A stretch of DNA of 64,000 nt from Chryseobacterium foetidum (GCF_025457425.1 NZ_JAMXIA010000001.1:310001-374000); one strand, 5' to 3'. Positions 9,104 to 19,308 are shown, counted from the stretch's first letter. The notes: a model not told the origin generated them from the letters alone. Made by a program: numbers and translations.

Positions 9104-11932
9104 ATGAGCGAATCTAAAGAATATATAGAAGTTTACGGAGCCAGAGAACACAATCTTAAAAACATTGATGTCAAAATTCCGAGAAACGAATTGGTCGTGA
9201 TTACAGGGCTTTCCGGAAGCGGAAAATCTTCACTGGCTTTCGATACGATTTTTGCCGAAGGACAGCGTCGTTATATCGAAACATTTTCTGCTTATGCTAG
9301 ACAGTTTCTAGGCGGTTTGGAACGTCCCGATGTCGATAAAATTGAAGGACTTTCTCCCGTAATCGCAATCGAACAGAAAACAACCAACAAAAATCCGCGT
9401 TCAACCGTAGGAACTGTTACTGAACTCTACGATTATCTGCGTCTTCTGTTTGCCAGAGTTTCCGATGCCTATTCGCAGACGACTGGTAAAAAACTGGTAA
9501 GCTATACTGAAGATCAGATTTTAGATGCCATCAAAGAAAACTACAAAGGCGAAAAAATCATGCTGATGGCGCCTGTTGTGCGTTCCAGAAAAGGTCATTA
9601 CCACGAACTTTTCGTGCAGATGGCAAAAAAAGGGTACGGACAGGCAAGAATTGACGGCGAACTGCAGGATATTGAATACGACTTAAAACTCGACCGTTAC
9701 AAAACCCACGACATCGACATTGTTGTAGACCGTTGGATTATCGGTGAATCTGCCTCCGAAGCCAGAATGGAAAAGTCTTTGCGAACCGCCATGGAAATGG
9801 GTGAAGGTTTGATTGGAATTCAAAAACTGGGAACAACAGATATTGAATATTTTTCTAAAAATTTAATGGATGCCGAAACTGGTCATTCACTGGCTTTACC
9901 GGAACCGAATACGTTTTCATTCAACTCTCCGAAGGGAAGTTGCCCAAGCTGTAAAGGTTTAGGAACGATCAAAAAAATCAACACTGATTATTTTGTTGAA
10001 AACCCGAAATTATCAATCAATCAGGGAGGTTTGCTGCCTTTGGAAGATATTAAATCTAATAAATACATTCTCACACAGATCAAAAATATTCTTGAAATAT
10101 TCGGTTTGGGACTTTCGACACCGTTTAAGGATATTCCGGCTGAAGCGCTGGACTATATCTACAACGGCTGTCATAAAGAATTTAATAAAGATTTAAAATA
10201 CGCAGGAATTACCAAGAAAATCAAAGTAAGTTTTGATGGTTTAATTCCTTTTATGGAAGAACTGATCGAGGAAAGAGAATCTTACGAAGCGATTTTACTC
10301 GAAAGACATTTCACCACAGAAGAAACCTGTCCTGAATGTAAAGGTGCACGTCTTCGGGCATCAAGTTTAAGTTTTAAAATTGACGGAAAAAATATCGCTG
10401 AAATCAACGGTTTAAGTTTATCTGATTTAAAAGACTGGTTAAGAGATGTAAAAGATAAATTTTCGGAGAAAAACGGAATTATCGCTCACGAAATTTTAAA
10501 GGAAATTGAAACCAGACTTCAGTTTTTACTGGATGTCGGTTTGGATTATCTGAGTCTGAGCAGAAGTTCAAAAACCCTTTCCGGTGGGGAATCCCAGAGA
10601 ATCCGTCTGGCAACACAGATTGGTTCTCAATTGGTCAACGTTCTTTATATTTTGGATGAACCAAGTATCGGTCTGCACCAAAGAGACAACGAAAGGCTGA
10701 TTAATTCATTGAAAAACCTTCGCGACATCGGAAACTCGGTTTTAGTGGTGGAGCACGACAAAGATATGATTATGGAAGCCGATGAAGTTTTGGATATCGG
10801 TCCAAGAGCAGGTAAATTCGGCGGTGAAATTCTTTGGCAGGGAAAACCGAAAGACTTACTGAAAGCGGATACCATCACAGCTGATTATATCAACGGTAAG
10901 AGAAAAATTGCCATTCCGGAAGTTCGTAGAGAAGGGAATGGAAAAAGTATTGTTTTAAAAGGCGCTACAGGGAACAATCTTAAAAATGTAACCCTTGATA
11001 TTCCGTTAGGAAAACTGGTGGTTGTCACCGGAATTTCAGGAAGTGGAAAATCGTCGCTGATCAACGGAACTTTGTACCCGATTCTGAACAAACATTTTTA
11101 CAGAGCCGTTCAGGAACCTTTGCCATTCAAAAAAATAGAAGGTCTTGATAATATTGATAAAATTGTAGACGTAGATCAGACTCCGATTGGAAGAACGCCC
11201 CGTTCAAACCCTGCAACCTACACAGGAATGTTTACCGACATCCGAAATCTGTTCTCCGAATTGCCTGAATCTAAAATACGTGGTTACAAGCCTGGAAGAT
11301 TTTCTTTCAACGTGAAAGGCGGAAGATGCGAAACCTGTCAGGGAGGCGGTTTGAAGGTGATTGAAATGAACTTTTTACCTGATGTTTACGTTCACTGCGA
11401 AACCTGCAACGGAAAACGTTTCAACAGAGAAACCTTGGAAGTACGTTACAAAGGAAAATCAATTTCTGATGTATTAGAAATGACCATTGATGAAGCCGTG
11501 GATTTCTTCCAGCCGATTCCGAAAATTTTTGCAAGAGTGAAAACTTTGCAGGACGTCGGTTTAGGTTACATCACGATGGGACAGCAGTCGACAACACTTT
11601 CCGGTGGGGAAGCACAACGTATCAAACTGGCAACCGAACTTGCAAAAAGACAAACTGGAAATACTTTATACATTCTAGACGAACCCACAACCGGACTTCA
11701 CTTTGAAGACGTGAAAATTTTAATGGATGCTATTAATAAATTAGTAGAATTAGGAAATTCATTCATCATCATCGAACACAATATGGATGTGATTAAACTG
11801 GCAGATCACATCATTGATGTTGGTCCTGAAGGTGGAAAACATGGTGGAGAAATTATTGCCAAAGGAACGCCTGAAGAGATTATAAAGTCTAAAAAATCTC
11901 TGACGGGGAAGTATCTGAAGAAGGAGATGTAA
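9104..11932 (+). CDS. uvrA: Excinuclease ABC subunit A (UvrA)
   Basis: UvrA is the damage-recognition ATPase of nucleotide excision repair. This 942-aa protein has the standard length and layout. Walker A of the first ABC half is [12 protein letters not shown] (near residue 35). A first zinc module carries CPSCKGLG and a further CPECKGARL element. The first ABC signature is [12 protein letters not shown] with Walker [17 protein letters not shown]. The second half has [14 protein letters not shown], zinc finger CETCQGGG...CETCNGKR, signature [12 protein letters not shown] and Walker [16 protein letters not shown]. All catalytic residues are present. It is transcribed alone or with the small lipoprotein that follows. 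Confidence 0.98.
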   Translation: MSESKEYIEVYGAREHNLKNIDVKIPRNELVVITGLSGSGKSSLAFDTIFAEGQRRYIETFSAYARQFLGGLERPDVDKIEGLSPVIAIEQKTTNKNPRSTVGTVTELYDYLRLLFARVSDAYSQTTGKKLVSYTEDQILDAIKENYKGEKIMLMAPVVRSRKGHYHELFVQMAKKGYGQARIDGELQDIEYDLKLDRYKTHDIDIVVDRWIIGESASEARMEKSLRTAMEMGEGLIGIQKLGTTDIEYFSKNLMDAETGHSLALPEPNTFSFNSPKGSCPSCKGLGTIKKINTDYFVENPKLSINQGGLLPLEDIKSNKYILTQIKNILEIFGLGLSTPFKDIPAEALDYIYNGCHKEFNKDLKYAGITKKIKVSFDGLIPFMEELIEERESYEAILLERHFTTEETCPECKGARLRASSLSFKIDGKNIAEINGLSLSDLKDWLRDVKDKFSEKNGIIAHEILKEIETRLQFLLDVGLDYLSLSRSSKTLSGGESQRIRLATQIGSQLVNVLYILDEPSIGLHQRDNERLINSLKNLRDIGNSVLVVEHDKDMIMEADEVLDIGPRAGKFGGEILWQGKPKDLLKADTITADYINGKRKIAIPEVRREGNGKSIVLKGATGNNLKNVTLDIPLGKLVVVTGISGSGKSSLINGTLYPILNKHFYRAVQEPLPFKKIEGLDNIDKIVDVDQTPIGRTPRSNPATYTGMFTDIRNLFSELPESKIRGYKPGRFSFNVKGGRCETCQGGGLKVIEMNFLPDVYVHCETCNGKRFNRETLEVRYKGKSISDVLEMTIDEAVDFFQPIPKIFARVKTLQDVGLGYITMGQQSTTLSGGEAQRIKLATELAKRQTGNTLYILDEPTTGLHFEDVKILMDAINKLVELGNSFIIIEHNMDVIKLADHIIDVGPEGGKHGGEIIAKGTPEEIIKSKKSLTGKYLKKEM

Positions 11933-11972
11933 GTGGTATTATATTTGTGAGCGTAAGCACAAACATTGTGTT

Positions 11973-12155
11973 ATGAAATCAATTAAAATTTTTCTTGCAA
12001 TATTTGTATTTTCATTGACGTTCGCGTCATGTGAAGTCAGAACAGTAGGAAACGGCCGCGGGCACTCAAAACCAATGCCACCAGGACAGACAAAAAAGGT
12101 TTTTGGAACAAAATCTGCGAAACCCTTCGCACCCGGACAAAATAAACGGAAATAA
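11973..12155 (+). CDS. 60-aa basic lipoprotein
   Basis: A very small SPII lipoprotein: MKSIKIFLAIFVFSLTFASC then EVRTVGNG. The mature part (about 40 residues) is rich in Pro, Gly and Lys and holds two related units, PMPPGQTKKVFG and PFAPGQNKRK. Similar flavobacterial peptides are sometimes labelled quinol oxidase subunit 4 in databases, but nothing in the sequence supports that. It lies 40 bp after uvrA and is followed by a terminator. Confidence 0.65.
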   Translation: MKSIKIFLAIFVFSLTFASCEVRTVGNGRGHSKPMPPGQTKKVFGTKSAKPFAPGQNKRK

Positions 12156-12160
12156 CAACC

Positions 12161-12190
12161 AAACTGCAGCGAAAGTTGCAGTTTTTCTGT
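12161..12190 (+). terminator. Terminator after the 60-aa lipoprotein gene
   Basis: AAACTGCA (12161-12168) pairs with TGCAGTTT (12177-12184), followed by a T run. Confidence 0.75.
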
Positions 12191-12213
12191 TTAGAAAGTA
12201 AGATTAACAATTC

Positions 12214-12334
12214 CAATGTTAACTTTTCAATTATTTTAAAAATTTAAACAATTGAAAATCAACAATTTAATTTTCAATGTTAACCCAATGTTAACTAAAT
12301 GTAAAATTTATATGAATTTATTTATATATCTTTG
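12214..12334 (+). promoter_or_regulatory. Three CAATGTTAAC repeats upstream of a -7 box
   Basis: CAATGTTAAC occurs exactly at 12214-12223, 12275-12284 and 12286-12295. The last two are in tandem with an 11-bp period, the arrangement bound by OmpR/PhoB-family response regulators. TATCTTTG at 12327-12334 fits the -7 box, so the tandem pair would be centred about 50-60 bp upstream of the start of transcription. The regulator is unknown. Confidence 0.5.
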
Positions 12335-12383
12335 AATTAGACAATAAGATACAACAATAATTAACTCTAAAAATCAAAGACAT

Positions 12384-12785
12384 ATGAAAAAATTACAAAT
12401 ATTAGCAGCTTCAGTTTTCGTATTTGCATTTGCAGCAAATTTTAATACAGCAAAGGCTCAAATCTCTTCAGATCAAACCATAAAGGAAGTTCAGCTGAAT
12501 AAGGCAGACGCTTTTAATGAAATCAGAAATCAGCTGATGGCCAATTTTGATTTTACAAATCAGGATTACCAGCAGGGAATCGTTAATTCCGAAGTGAAAT
12601 TTGATATTTCTGAAGAAGGTAAAATAGTAAATGTAAAATCTAAAGGTGACTGCAAAGTAGTAAGCAAAGAAATTGAAAAAATCCTCAGCAACCTACACTA
12701 TAGAATCGATTCTTCAAAAATGAACGAAAAAATGCTGGCTTCAAGTTTTGTAATGCCGGTAAGAGTAGATATCAACAACAGATAA
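12384..12785 (+). CDS. Small secreted protein with a TonB-C-like tail
   Basis: This 133-aa protein has an SPI signal peptide, MKKLQILAASVFVFAFAANF with cleavage after TAKAQ. The rest has the pattern of a TonB C-terminal-like domain: strand VNSEVKFDISEEGKIVNVKS, a helix KVVSKEIEKILSNL, then strand SFVMPVRVDI. That assignment is from pattern only and is uncertain. No TonB membrane anchor is present, so it is more likely a free periplasmic protein than an energy transducer. It is monocistronic, with its own promoter region and terminator. Confidence 0.7.
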   Translation: MKKLQILAASVFVFAFAANFNTAKAQISSDQTIKEVQLNKADAFNEIRNQLMANFDFTNQDYQQGIVNSEVKFDISEEGKIVNVKSKGDCKVVSKEIEKILSNLHYRIDSSKMNEKMLASSFVMPVRVDINNR

Positions 12786-12805
12786 ATGACTTATCATATA
12801 TTTTT

Positions 12806-12833
12806 TTAAACTGCCTTCACAGGGCAGTTTTTT
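12806..12833 (+). terminator. Terminator after the 133-aa secreted protein gene
   Basis: AAACTGCC (12808-12815) pairs with GGCAGTTT (12823-12830), followed by T residues. Confidence 0.8.
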
Positions 12834-12875
12834 ATTGCCATCAATTGACTAAATTTGATTTTTAAAATATAGGTT

Positions 12876-13388
12876 TTGGAAGAGATACTGAATGTGGTTT
12901 TCCGCTCACTTTGCGTCTACCTTTTTATGGTCATAGCCATCCGTGTGTTTGGGAAAAACCAGTTGTCACAGCTTAATGCTGGCGATGTAGTTTTGCTTCT
13001 TCTCATTTCAAATGCCGTTCAGAATGCCATGGTTGGCCCGGATACTTCGCTTGAAGGAGGAATCATTGCTGCGCTAGTACTTTTCGCAGCCAATTTTATT
13101 CTGAAACGGTTGATGTTTAAAAATCCAAAATTCAAAAGTTTTATGGAAGAAGATCCTGTCGTTCTCATCAGAGACGGTAAGATTGATGAACCCGCACTGA
13201 ACAGGGTGAAAATCACTGAAGACGAGCTCGAAGAATCGATCAGAGAACATGGTGTGGACGGGATAAAGAATGTGAGACTCTCCGTCCTTGAGGTGGATGG
13301 CAACATCAGCGTTGTCTCGATGGACAGGACTGGCGAACAGACCCATTACACAAGAATCAAAAGAAAAAATAAAAGAAAATATCACTAA
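12876..13388 (+). CDS. DUF421 (YetF-like) membrane protein
   Basis: This 170-aa protein belongs to the DUF421/YetF group. Membrane helices are at about residues 7-25, 38-52 and 60-78, and a cytosolic or peripheral domain follows from about 85. The family motif is IRVFGKNQLSQLNAGDVVLLL after the first helix, and the second half starts with PVVLIRDGKID. The start is TTG at 12876; no ATG fits, and this start gives the usual N-terminus of the first membrane helix. The gene ends 3 bp before the next acetyltransferase gene, suggesting an operon. The cellular role is not established. Confidence 0.8.
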   Translation: MEEILNVVFRSLCVYLFMVIAIRVFGKNQLSQLNAGDVVLLLLISNAVQNAMVGPDTSLEGGIIAALVLFAANFILKRLMFKNPKFKSFMEEDPVVLIRDGKIDEPALNRVKITEDELEESIREHGVDGIKNVRLSVLEVDGNISVVSMDRTGEQTHYTRIKRKNKRKYH

Positions 13389-13391
13389 AAA

Positions 13392-13886
13392 ATGTATTAC
13401 GAATTACGGGAAATGCGTCCTGAAGATGGCAAAAGAGTTCTGGAAATTTTTCAGCAGGGTATCGACGGCGGAATCGCCACTTTTGAAACCACCGTACCTA
13501 CGGAAGAAGCATGGGGCATGGAATTTCTGAACGACTGCCGTTGGGTTCTTGAAAATGATAAAAGCGAAGTTGTAGGATGGTGCGCCTTGAAACCGATCAG
13601 CAAAAGAGACTGCTTCAGGGGAGTAGCTGAGATCAGCATCTACTTTGATGATGAGTATCAGGGAAAAGGTCTGGGTTCAATGTTGCTCAAAAAACTGATT
13701 GTCGACAGCGAGGAACATGGTTTCTGGACTTTGCAGGCCAATATTTTTCCGGAAAATGAAATATCCATCAGATTCCATCAGAAATTTGGGTTCAGAACAA
13801 TCGGTACAAGAAAGAAAGTAGGCAAACTTAACGGAGAATGGAAAGATTTGGTGATGCTTGAAAGAAGAAGCGAATTAATTTTTTAA
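13392..13886 (+). CDS. GNAT acetyltransferase, phosphinothricin acetyltransferase-like
   Basis: This 164-aa GNAT protein resembles the phosphinothricin/methionine-sulfone acetyltransferase subgroup. Evidence is the N-terminal IFQQGIDGGIATFETTVPT, the central VVGWCALKPIS, the acetyl-CoA loop YQGKGLGSMLL (about residues 94-104) and the tail IFPENEISIRFHQKFGFR. Subgroup members acetylate amino-acid analogues, but the substrate here is not shown. It lies 3 bp after the DUF421 gene and is probably translated from the same message. Confidence 0.82.
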   Translation: MYYELREMRPEDGKRVLEIFQQGIDGGIATFETTVPTEEAWGMEFLNDCRWVLENDKSEVVGWCALKPISKRDCFRGVAEISIYFDDEYQGKGLGSMLLKKLIVDSEEHGFWTLQANIFPENEISIRFHQKFGFRTIGTRKKVGKLNGEWKDLVMLERRSELIF

Positions 13887-13993
13887 CATAAAACATATTA
13901 AAGTTTCTTAAATATTGTTTTATTTGTAATCATAATCTGTTATTGGCATTTTCATTGTTGCGTATTTTTCAGAAATTTAAAAACAATGGAATT

Positions 13994-14284
13994 ATGAAGA
14001 GTTTTGTGAAAATTTTAGGAGCGTTTCTCCTGCTGGTTTTTTCTGCCAGCTTCAATACTGTAGATGCTCAAAGACATCATAAACATAAAAAACATCATTT
14101 TAAATCTGCCAAACATTATCATAAACGTGTAGCTCATCATCACAGAAGACCTGCCAGATATGTTACTCATTACAGAAAACCCGTTAGGCACAGGTATTAC
14201 CGTCCGGTAGTGCATCACAGACCTGTAAGGCATTATTACAGACACGTGCCGCCAAGACAGACTGTAATTGTTATTAATCGTTAG
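13994..14284 (+). CDS. His/Arg-rich small secreted protein
   Basis: I chose ATG 13994 because it begins a clean signal peptide, MKSFVKILGAFLLLVFSASF, with cleavage after VDAQ. The mature part is about 73 residues and has 16 His plus many Arg, Lys and Tyr, in imperfect repeats such as HHRRPAR, YRKPVRHRYYRP and HHRPVRHYYRH. This could bind metal ions or an anionic surface; that is inference. No known domain is recognised. A weak promoter (TTG 13940s, TATTTTTC near 13963) precedes it and a terminator follows. Confidence 0.7.
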   Translation: MKSFVKILGAFLLLVFSASFNTVDAQRHHKHKKHHFKSAKHYHKRVAHHHRRPARYVTHYRKPVRHRYYRPVVHHRPVRHYYRHVPPRQTVIVINR

Positions 14285-14287
14285 CAT

Positions 14288-14326
14288 AAAAAACCGACTG
14301 TTTCAGTGAAGCAGCCGGTTTTGTTT
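14288..14326. terminator. Shared terminator between convergent genes
   Basis: AAAACCG and CTG pair with CAG and CGGTTTT around a short loop (arms near 14289-14300 and 14311-14322), with A and T runs on either side, so it can serve both converging genes. Confidence 0.65.
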
Positions 14327-14329
14327 TTT

Positions 14330-14644
14330 CTATATTTTACTTTTAATGGGATCGAGAAAGGTATTGAAAATCATAATATCCTGCCCGAACTTCATTTCAA
14401 TTCTGTCTGCAATGTTCTGGAGTTCGCTCTTGATAAAATCTTCACGGAATTCAGAATCATCAAAAATCAAAAGAAGATTGTAGTTTTTGCCCTCTTCAAT
14501 AAAGTCGCTTTGTACTTCAGAAAGGATATATTTATTGACGTCAAGAAGGTTTTCTGTCATTAGAAACAACTCTTCATCTACATATTTTGTCCATTCTTCG
14601 AGGTTGTTTTTCGGGCAGTGAAAGGTAATACTGAGAACACTCAT
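14330..14644 (-). CDS. DUF4286 family protein
   Basis: This 104-aa cytosolic protein matches the DUF4286 pattern: an N-terminal strand (MSVLSITFHCP), a helix with NLEEWTKYVDEEL, a second strand in NYNLLLIFDDSE and the C-terminal KFGQDIMIFNTFLDPIKSKI. The shape suggests a ferredoxin-like alpha/beta barrel fold. Its function is unknown. It is divergent from gyrA, with about 150 bp of AT-rich sequence between the starts. Confidence 0.7.
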   Translation of the reverse strand: MSVLSITFHCPKNNLEEWTKYVDEELFLMTENLLDVNKYILSEVQSDFIEEGKNYNLLLIFDDSEFREDFIKSELQNIADRIEMKFGQDIMIFNTFLDPIKSKI

Positions 14645-14791
14645 ATTTTATGATTTATTTAATATTTTAGATGCAATTCTCAGGCAAAAATCGGTATTTT
14701 TTTCTTAAATTAGCACGTTATAATTTTACCGAAATAAATATTTTTCAGATGTGTGAATAACGCTCTGATTATCATAATAATAAACTTTTAT

Positions 14792-17374
14792 ATGCAAAAA
14801 GAAGGAGAAAGACTGATTCCTATTAACATCGTTGATGAAATGAAGTCATCTTACATCGACTATTCTATGTCGGTAATTGTTTCCAGAGCACTTCCGGACG
14901 TGAGAGATGGCCTTAAACCTGTACACAGAAGGGTATTGTACGGTATGTATGGATTAGGGGTTTTTTCAAACAGAAAATATTTAAAATCTGCCAGAATTGT
15001 AGGAGACGTTTTAGGTAAATATCACCCTCACGGTGACTCTTCAGTTTACGATGCCATGGTAAGAATGGCTCAGGACTGGAGCTTGCGTTATCCACAGGTA
15101 GACGGGCAGGGTAACTTCGGTTCAATGGATGGAGATCCGCCTGCAGCAATGCGTTACACCGAGGCAAGACTTAAGAAAATTTCCGACGAGATTTTATCTG
15201 ATCTTGATAAAGAGACGGTAGATTTTCAAAATAACTTTGACGACAGTTTAACTGAGCCAAGTGTAATGCCTTCAAAAATTCCTAACCTTTTAGTGAATGG
15301 AACTTCCGGTATTGCTGTTGGTATGGCGACAAACATGGCGCCGCACAATTTAACTGAGTCGATTAATGCAATCTGCGCTTACATCGATAACAGAGAAATC
15401 ACCATCGATGAACTGATGCAGCACATTATTGCTCCCGATTTCCCGACAGGTGGTATCATCTACGGTTACGACGGTGTGAGAGACGCTTTCCATACAGGAA
15501 GAGGACGTGTAGTTTTGAGAGCTAAAGTAGGTTTTGAAGAAGTTCACAACAGAAATGCGATTATTGTAAGCGAAATTCCTTATCAGGTCAACAAAGCAGA
15601 GATGATTGCCAGAACTGCAGAGTTGGTAAAAGACGACAAAATCCCCGGAATCTACGAAATCAGAGATGAATCTGACAGAAGAGGTATGCGTATCGTTTAT
15701 GAATTAAAGAATGATGCGATTCCGAATGTGGTTTTAAACATGCTTTATAAATATACGTCGCTTCAGACGTCTTTCAGTGTCAACAATATTGCATTGGTAC
15801 ACGGAAGACCGGAGCAGTTGAATGTAAAGGATATTATTCATCATTTTGTAGAGCACAGACATGAAATAATAGTAAGAAGAACTCAGTACGAGCTTAGAAA
15901 AGCGAAAGAAAGAGCTCATATTCTTGAAGGTTTCATGAAAGTGATTGGAACTCAGGATGCTTTGGATAAAGCCATTTCCATCATTCGTCATTCTGCCAAT
16001 CCGCAGGCTGCGAAAGAAGGTTTGATGACAGAATTTGAACTTTCTGATATTCAAGCTCAGGCTATTCTTGACTTGCGTCTTGCACGTCTGACAGGAATGG
16101 AGCTTGACAAAATCCGTGATGAGTACGATGCAATTATGAAAGAAATTGCAAACCTCGAAGATATTTTGGCTAATGAAGGAAGAAGATTCGAGATCATCAA
16201 GGAAGAATTGGTTGAAGTAAGAGAAAAATACGGTGACGAAAGAAGAACTGAAATCGACTATTCAGGTGGTGAAATGTCTATCGAAGATATCATCCCGAAC
16301 GAAGAGGTTGTTCTTACTATTTCTCACGCAGGTTATGTTAAGAGAACGTTGCTTTCAGAATACAAAGTTCAGAGCAGAGGAGGCGTTGGTAACAAAGCTG
16401 CTACTACAAGAGATTCAGATTTCCTGGAGTACATTGTTTCTGCAACCAACCACCAGTATATGTTATTCTTTACAGAAAAAGGAAGATGTTACTGGCTGAG
16501 AGTTTTTGAAATTCCGGAAGGATCAAAAATATCTAAAGGCAGAGCGGTTCAGAACTTAATTAATATTGAACCTGATGATAAAATTAAAGCTTACATCAGA
16601 ACCAATAATTTAAAAGATACAGAATACGTCAACCAAATGAGTGTGGTAATGGTTACTAAAAACGGTACCATCAAGAAAACATCTTTGGAAGCTTATTCAA
16701 GACCGAGAGTAAATGGTGTAAATGCTATTGAGATCAGGGATAATGACCAGTTGTTAGGTGCTTATCTAACGAATGGTACCTCTCAGATCATGATTGCTAC
16801 GAAAAACGGTAAATGTATCCGTTTCCCTGAAGAAAAGGTAAGAGAAGTTGGAAGAAGTTCTATCGGTGTACGTGGAATTACTTTGGAAGAAAATGATGAA
16901 GTAATCGGAATGATTGTTGCCAACGATCTTGAGAACGAAACTGTTTTGGTGGTTTCTGAAAAAGGTTATGGAAAAAGAACTGCGGTTTTAGACTACAGAG
17001 AAACCAACAGAGGTGGAAAAGGAGTTATCACTTTAAATATCACCGACAAAACAGGAAACCTGATCGCCATCCAGAACGTTACAGACGAAGACGGATTAAT
17101 GATCATCAACAAATCCGGAGTTGCCATCAGAATGGGAATGGATGAGATGAGAGTGATGGGTAGAAATACTCAGGGTGTGAGAATGATTAACCTGAAGAAA
17201 AATGACGAAATCGCTGCAATCGCGAAAGTAGCCATGGATAAAGATATTCCTGAGGATGAAGAAGCGGAAGGGGAAAACGAAAATATAGCTGATAACCCAG
17301 AAAACGATACAGAAAATTTGCCACAAAACGAAAACGAGGCAAATGAAACCGAGAATTCAGATTCTGAAGAATAA
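14792..17374 (+). CDS. gyrA: DNA gyrase subunit A
   Basis: GyrA is the DNA-cleaving subunit of gyrase. From ATG 14792 the protein has 860 aa and its N-terminal numbering coincides with E. coli GyrA: Tyr122 ([10 protein letters not shown]) is the catalytic tyrosine. The quinolone-resistance region reads GDSSVYD with Ser83 and Asp87, the sensitive-type residues. The C-terminal beta-propeller holds the repeats around [13 protein letters not shown] and a GyrA-box-like NRGGKGV, so gyrase fits better than ParC. The last 45 residues are an Asp/Glu/Asn-rich acidic tail. A GTG at 14753 would add 13 unlikely residues and was not chosen. Confidence 0.95.
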   Translation: MQKEGERLIPINIVDEMKSSYIDYSMSVIVSRALPDVRDGLKPVHRRVLYGMYGLGVFSNRKYLKSARIVGDVLGKYHPHGDSSVYDAMVRMAQDWSLRYPQVDGQGNFGSMDGDPPAAMRYTEARLKKISDEILSDLDKETVDFQNNFDDSLTEPSVMPSKIPNLLVNGTSGIAVGMATNMAPHNLTESINAICAYIDNREITIDELMQHIIAPDFPTGGIIYGYDGVRDAFHTGRGRVVLRAKVGFEEVHNRNAIIVSEIPYQVNKAEMIARTAELVKDDKIPGIYEIRDESDRRGMRIVYELKNDAIPNVVLNMLYKYTSLQTSFSVNNIALVHGRPEQLNVKDIIHHFVEHRHEIIVRRTQYELRKAKERAHILEGFMKVIGTQDALDKAISIIRHSANPQAAKEGLMTEFELSDIQAQAILDLRLARLTGMELDKIRDEYDAIMKEIANLEDILANEGRRFEIIKEELVEVREKYGDERRTEIDYSGGEMSIEDIIPNEEVVLTISHAGYVKRTLLSEYKVQSRGGVGNKAATTRDSDFLEYIVSATNHQYMLFFTEKGRCYWLRVFEIPEGSKISKGRAVQNLINIEPDDKIKAYIRTNNLKDTEYVNQMSVVMVTKNGTIKKTSLEAYSRPRVNGVNAIEIRDNDQLLGAYLTNGTSQIMIATKNGKCIRFPEEKVREVGRSSIGVRGITLEENDEVIGMIVANDLENETVLVVSEKGYGKRTAVLDYRETNRGGKGVITLNITDKTGNLIAIQNVTDEDGLMIINKSGVAIRMGMDEMRVMGRNTQGVRMINLKKNDEIAAIAKVAMDKDIPEDEEAEGENENIADNPENDTENLPQNENEANETENSDSEE

Positions 17375-17397
17375 ATAAATAAATAATATAATATGAA

Positions 17398-17466
17398 ATC
17401 GCTGTGATTTGCAAAATAAACACGAATGTAGATAGCGATTCCATAACTAGTCCCGACAATTCGGGA
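17398..17466. repeat. Two successive inverted repeats downstream of gyrA
   Basis: AATCGCT (17398-17404) pairs with AGCGATT about 30 bp later, and TCCCGA (17451-17456) pairs with TCGGGA (17461-17466) across CAAT. No long T run follows. It could be a dispersed intergenic repeat or a stabilising stem between gyrA and the TPR gene. Confidence 0.45.
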
Positions 17467-17496
17467 TGACCAATTAAAAACAATAAATAATTCCAT

Positions 17497-18525
17497 ATGA
17501 AAAAGCTGATTTTAGGGATTACTATCCTGGCATCTTCTCTTTCGTTTGCACAGAAAGACGATGTGAATGCAAAACTTCAGGCTGCCAATAAAGCAGCAAT
17601 GGACGCTTTCAATGCAAAAAATTACGCAGTAGCTGCTCCCAAATTCGTAGAAGTTTATGACCTCTTAAAAGCAAGTGGACAGGACGATAAGACCTATCTT
17701 TACAACGCCGCAATTAGCTATGCAGTTAACAATAATATTCCTGAAGCTACAAAGCTTTACGAACAGTTAATTGCTGCAAATTACACAGGCGAGCAGATAA
17801 CTTATACTGCGAAAGATAAAAAAGGTGAAGTTCAGTCGTTTGATAAAACAATGTGGACAACCCTTAAAGTTAAGTCTAAGGACTACACAGATTTTAAGGA
17901 AGAAAAAACTCCGTCTGTAGAGCCTGAATTGTATGAAACTTTGGCAACACTGTATCTTAATTCTAAGCAGAATGACAAAGCAGTTGCTTTAATTGAAAAA
18001 GGTTTGGCTAAATTCCCAAACAATGCCAAGTTAAAAGATTTCCAGGGAACAGCGTATTACGCATCAGGAAATAATGACAAGTTTGCCTCTGTAATAAAAG
18101 AACAGTTAGCGAAAGATCCTAACAATGCCGAAAACTGGTACAACTTAGGAGTTCTTCAGTCTAAAAATCCTGCCAGTGCTGCAGAAGCAGAAGTATCTTT
18201 TAAAAAAGCGATTGAACTGAAGCCAGATTTCTCAAATGCTTATCTGAACCTGGTTTACAGCATCATCGGTGACGAAGACAATGCTGTAAAAAAGATCAAC
18301 GAGGCCAACAGAACCAACAAAGCTGAAGGTACAAAACTAATCGAAGAGAGAAGAGGACGTTTTGCTAAAGCATTGCCTTACGCAGAAAGCTGGTACAAAG
18401 TACAGCCGGAAAATATCGACGCCGTATCTACGCTGAAAGATATTTACACAGTTACTAAAAACACTGAAAAAGCGGCTGCTCTTAAAACAAAATTAGCTGA
18501 ACTTGAAGCTAAACAGACAAAATAA
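17497..18525 (+). CDS. Secreted tetratricopeptide-repeat protein
   Basis: This 342-aa protein has a signal peptide MKKLILGITILASSLSFAQ and then TPR units: about 30-65, 140-170, 172-205 (AKLKDFQGTAYYASGNN), 210-245 (ENWYNLGVLQSKNP, EVSFKKAIELKPDFSNAYLN) and near the C-terminus (AESWYKVQPENIDAVSTLKD). It probably acts as a periplasmic scaffold; its partner is unknown. It lies 122 bp after gyrA and ends at a strong terminator. Confidence 0.85.
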   Translation: MKKLILGITILASSLSFAQKDDVNAKLQAANKAAMDAFNAKNYAVAAPKFVEVYDLLKASGQDDKTYLYNAAISYAVNNNIPEATKLYEQLIAANYTGEQITYTAKDKKGEVQSFDKTMWTTLKVKSKDYTDFKEEKTPSVEPELYETLATLYLNSKQNDKAVALIEKGLAKFPNNAKLKDFQGTAYYASGNNDKFASVIKEQLAKDPNNAENWYNLGVLQSKNPASAAEAEVSFKKAIELKPDFSNAYLNLVYSIIGDEDNAVKKINEANRTNKAEGTKLIEERRGRFAKALPYAESWYKVQPENIDAVSTLKDIYTVTKNTEKAAALKTKLAELEAKQTK

Positions 18526-18542
18526 TCTTCAAAAGATTTCAT

Positions 18543-18577
18543 AAAAAAACCGAAGCAGAAATGTTTCGGTTTTTTTG
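18543..18577. terminator. Bidirectional terminator between TPR and DUF6261 genes
   Basis: AAAAAAACCGAA pairs with TTTCGGTTTTTT around a 9-nt loop; A and T runs flank it on both strands, serving both converging genes. Confidence 0.85.
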
Positions 18578-18579
18578 TT

Positions 18580-19308
18580 TTATTGAGCAAGTCTTCTCGA
18601 GACAATCACATCAGAAAAATACGCTCTTCCGTTATTGATCAGGGCCAGCATATCTTTGTAGTAAGATTCTTCATTTTCTTCCACAGAAGCCATTGCAAGT
18701 ATATAATTTGTAAGCCTTTTGTAATCTCCAGCCAATGCTTTCCTCAAAGATTTCATGTCTAAAACTGTTTTTTGAGAAGTTTTAAATGACCTTTGAGCGA
18801 AAAGACTGTTGAATGCCACATTAGAAACGGAGAGATGATTTACAAATTTTCCGATCGCCAACACAGCAACACCATTGCTGAAATCACTGCTTTCTAACCT
18901 GTTGATCAACTGTGTAATCTGGTTGGTTTCTGCTTCGTATGATGCGTTTTCCACATTTTTGTACTCCGAGAGCAATAGCTGTAATTTTTTGTAGGCATCA
19001 GCTTCTTCCTGATTTTTTGCATTTCGGTAGGGCTTTAAAGAATCCCTCAATGCCTGCATGCCAGAATCTCTTTCTTCATCAAGTCTGGCAATTGCTTCAG
19101 ACTCTTCACTGGCTTTTACCTGGTTCAGTCCGGCATTGTACATAGGAAGCTGATCTTGCAAAACCGTAAAAAGTTTTTTAGCTTTCAGATCATCGTCGGG
19201 GTTTAAGGTAGAAGATCCCAGATCTTCAAATAGTCTCACGATCAACTGCCCAAATTCTGAATGGTGCAGAGCCTTTGCATAAAGGCTTTTTAATTTAATT
19301 TTACTCAT
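18580..19308 (-). CDS. DUF6261 family protein
   Basis: This 242-aa protein resembles the Bacteroidota family DUF6261. It is nearly all alpha-helical, with no signal peptide or membrane segment. Recognisable stretches are the N-terminal IKLKSLYAKALHHSEFGQLI and the middle VLAIGKFVNHLSVSNVAFN. No catalytic motif is visible and the function is unknown. The upstream region is striking: a good promoter at 19342-19370 and three phased palindromes behind it, suggesting strong regulated expression. Confidence 0.7.
   Translation of the reverse strand: MSKIKLKSLYAKALHHSEFGQLIVRLFEDLGSSTLNPDDDLKAKKLFTVLQDQLPMYNAGLNQVKASEESEAIARLDEERDSGMQALRDSLKPYRNAKNQEEADAYKKLQLLLSEYKNVENASYEAETNQITQLINRLESSDFSNGVAVLAIGKFVNHLSVSNVAFNSLFAQRSFKTSQKTVLDMKSLRKALAGDYKRLTNYILAMASVEENEESYYKDMLALINNGRAYFSDVIVSRRLAQ

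Noticed and set aside
11973-12155. Quinol oxidase subunit 4
   Set aside because: The peptide is a 60-aa lipoprotein without the membrane helices of the oxidase subunit.
14753-14791. GTG start 13 codons before gyrA ATG
   Set aside because: The added residues are Ile/Asn-rich and not found in GyrA; from ATG 14792 the numbering fits E. coli exactly.
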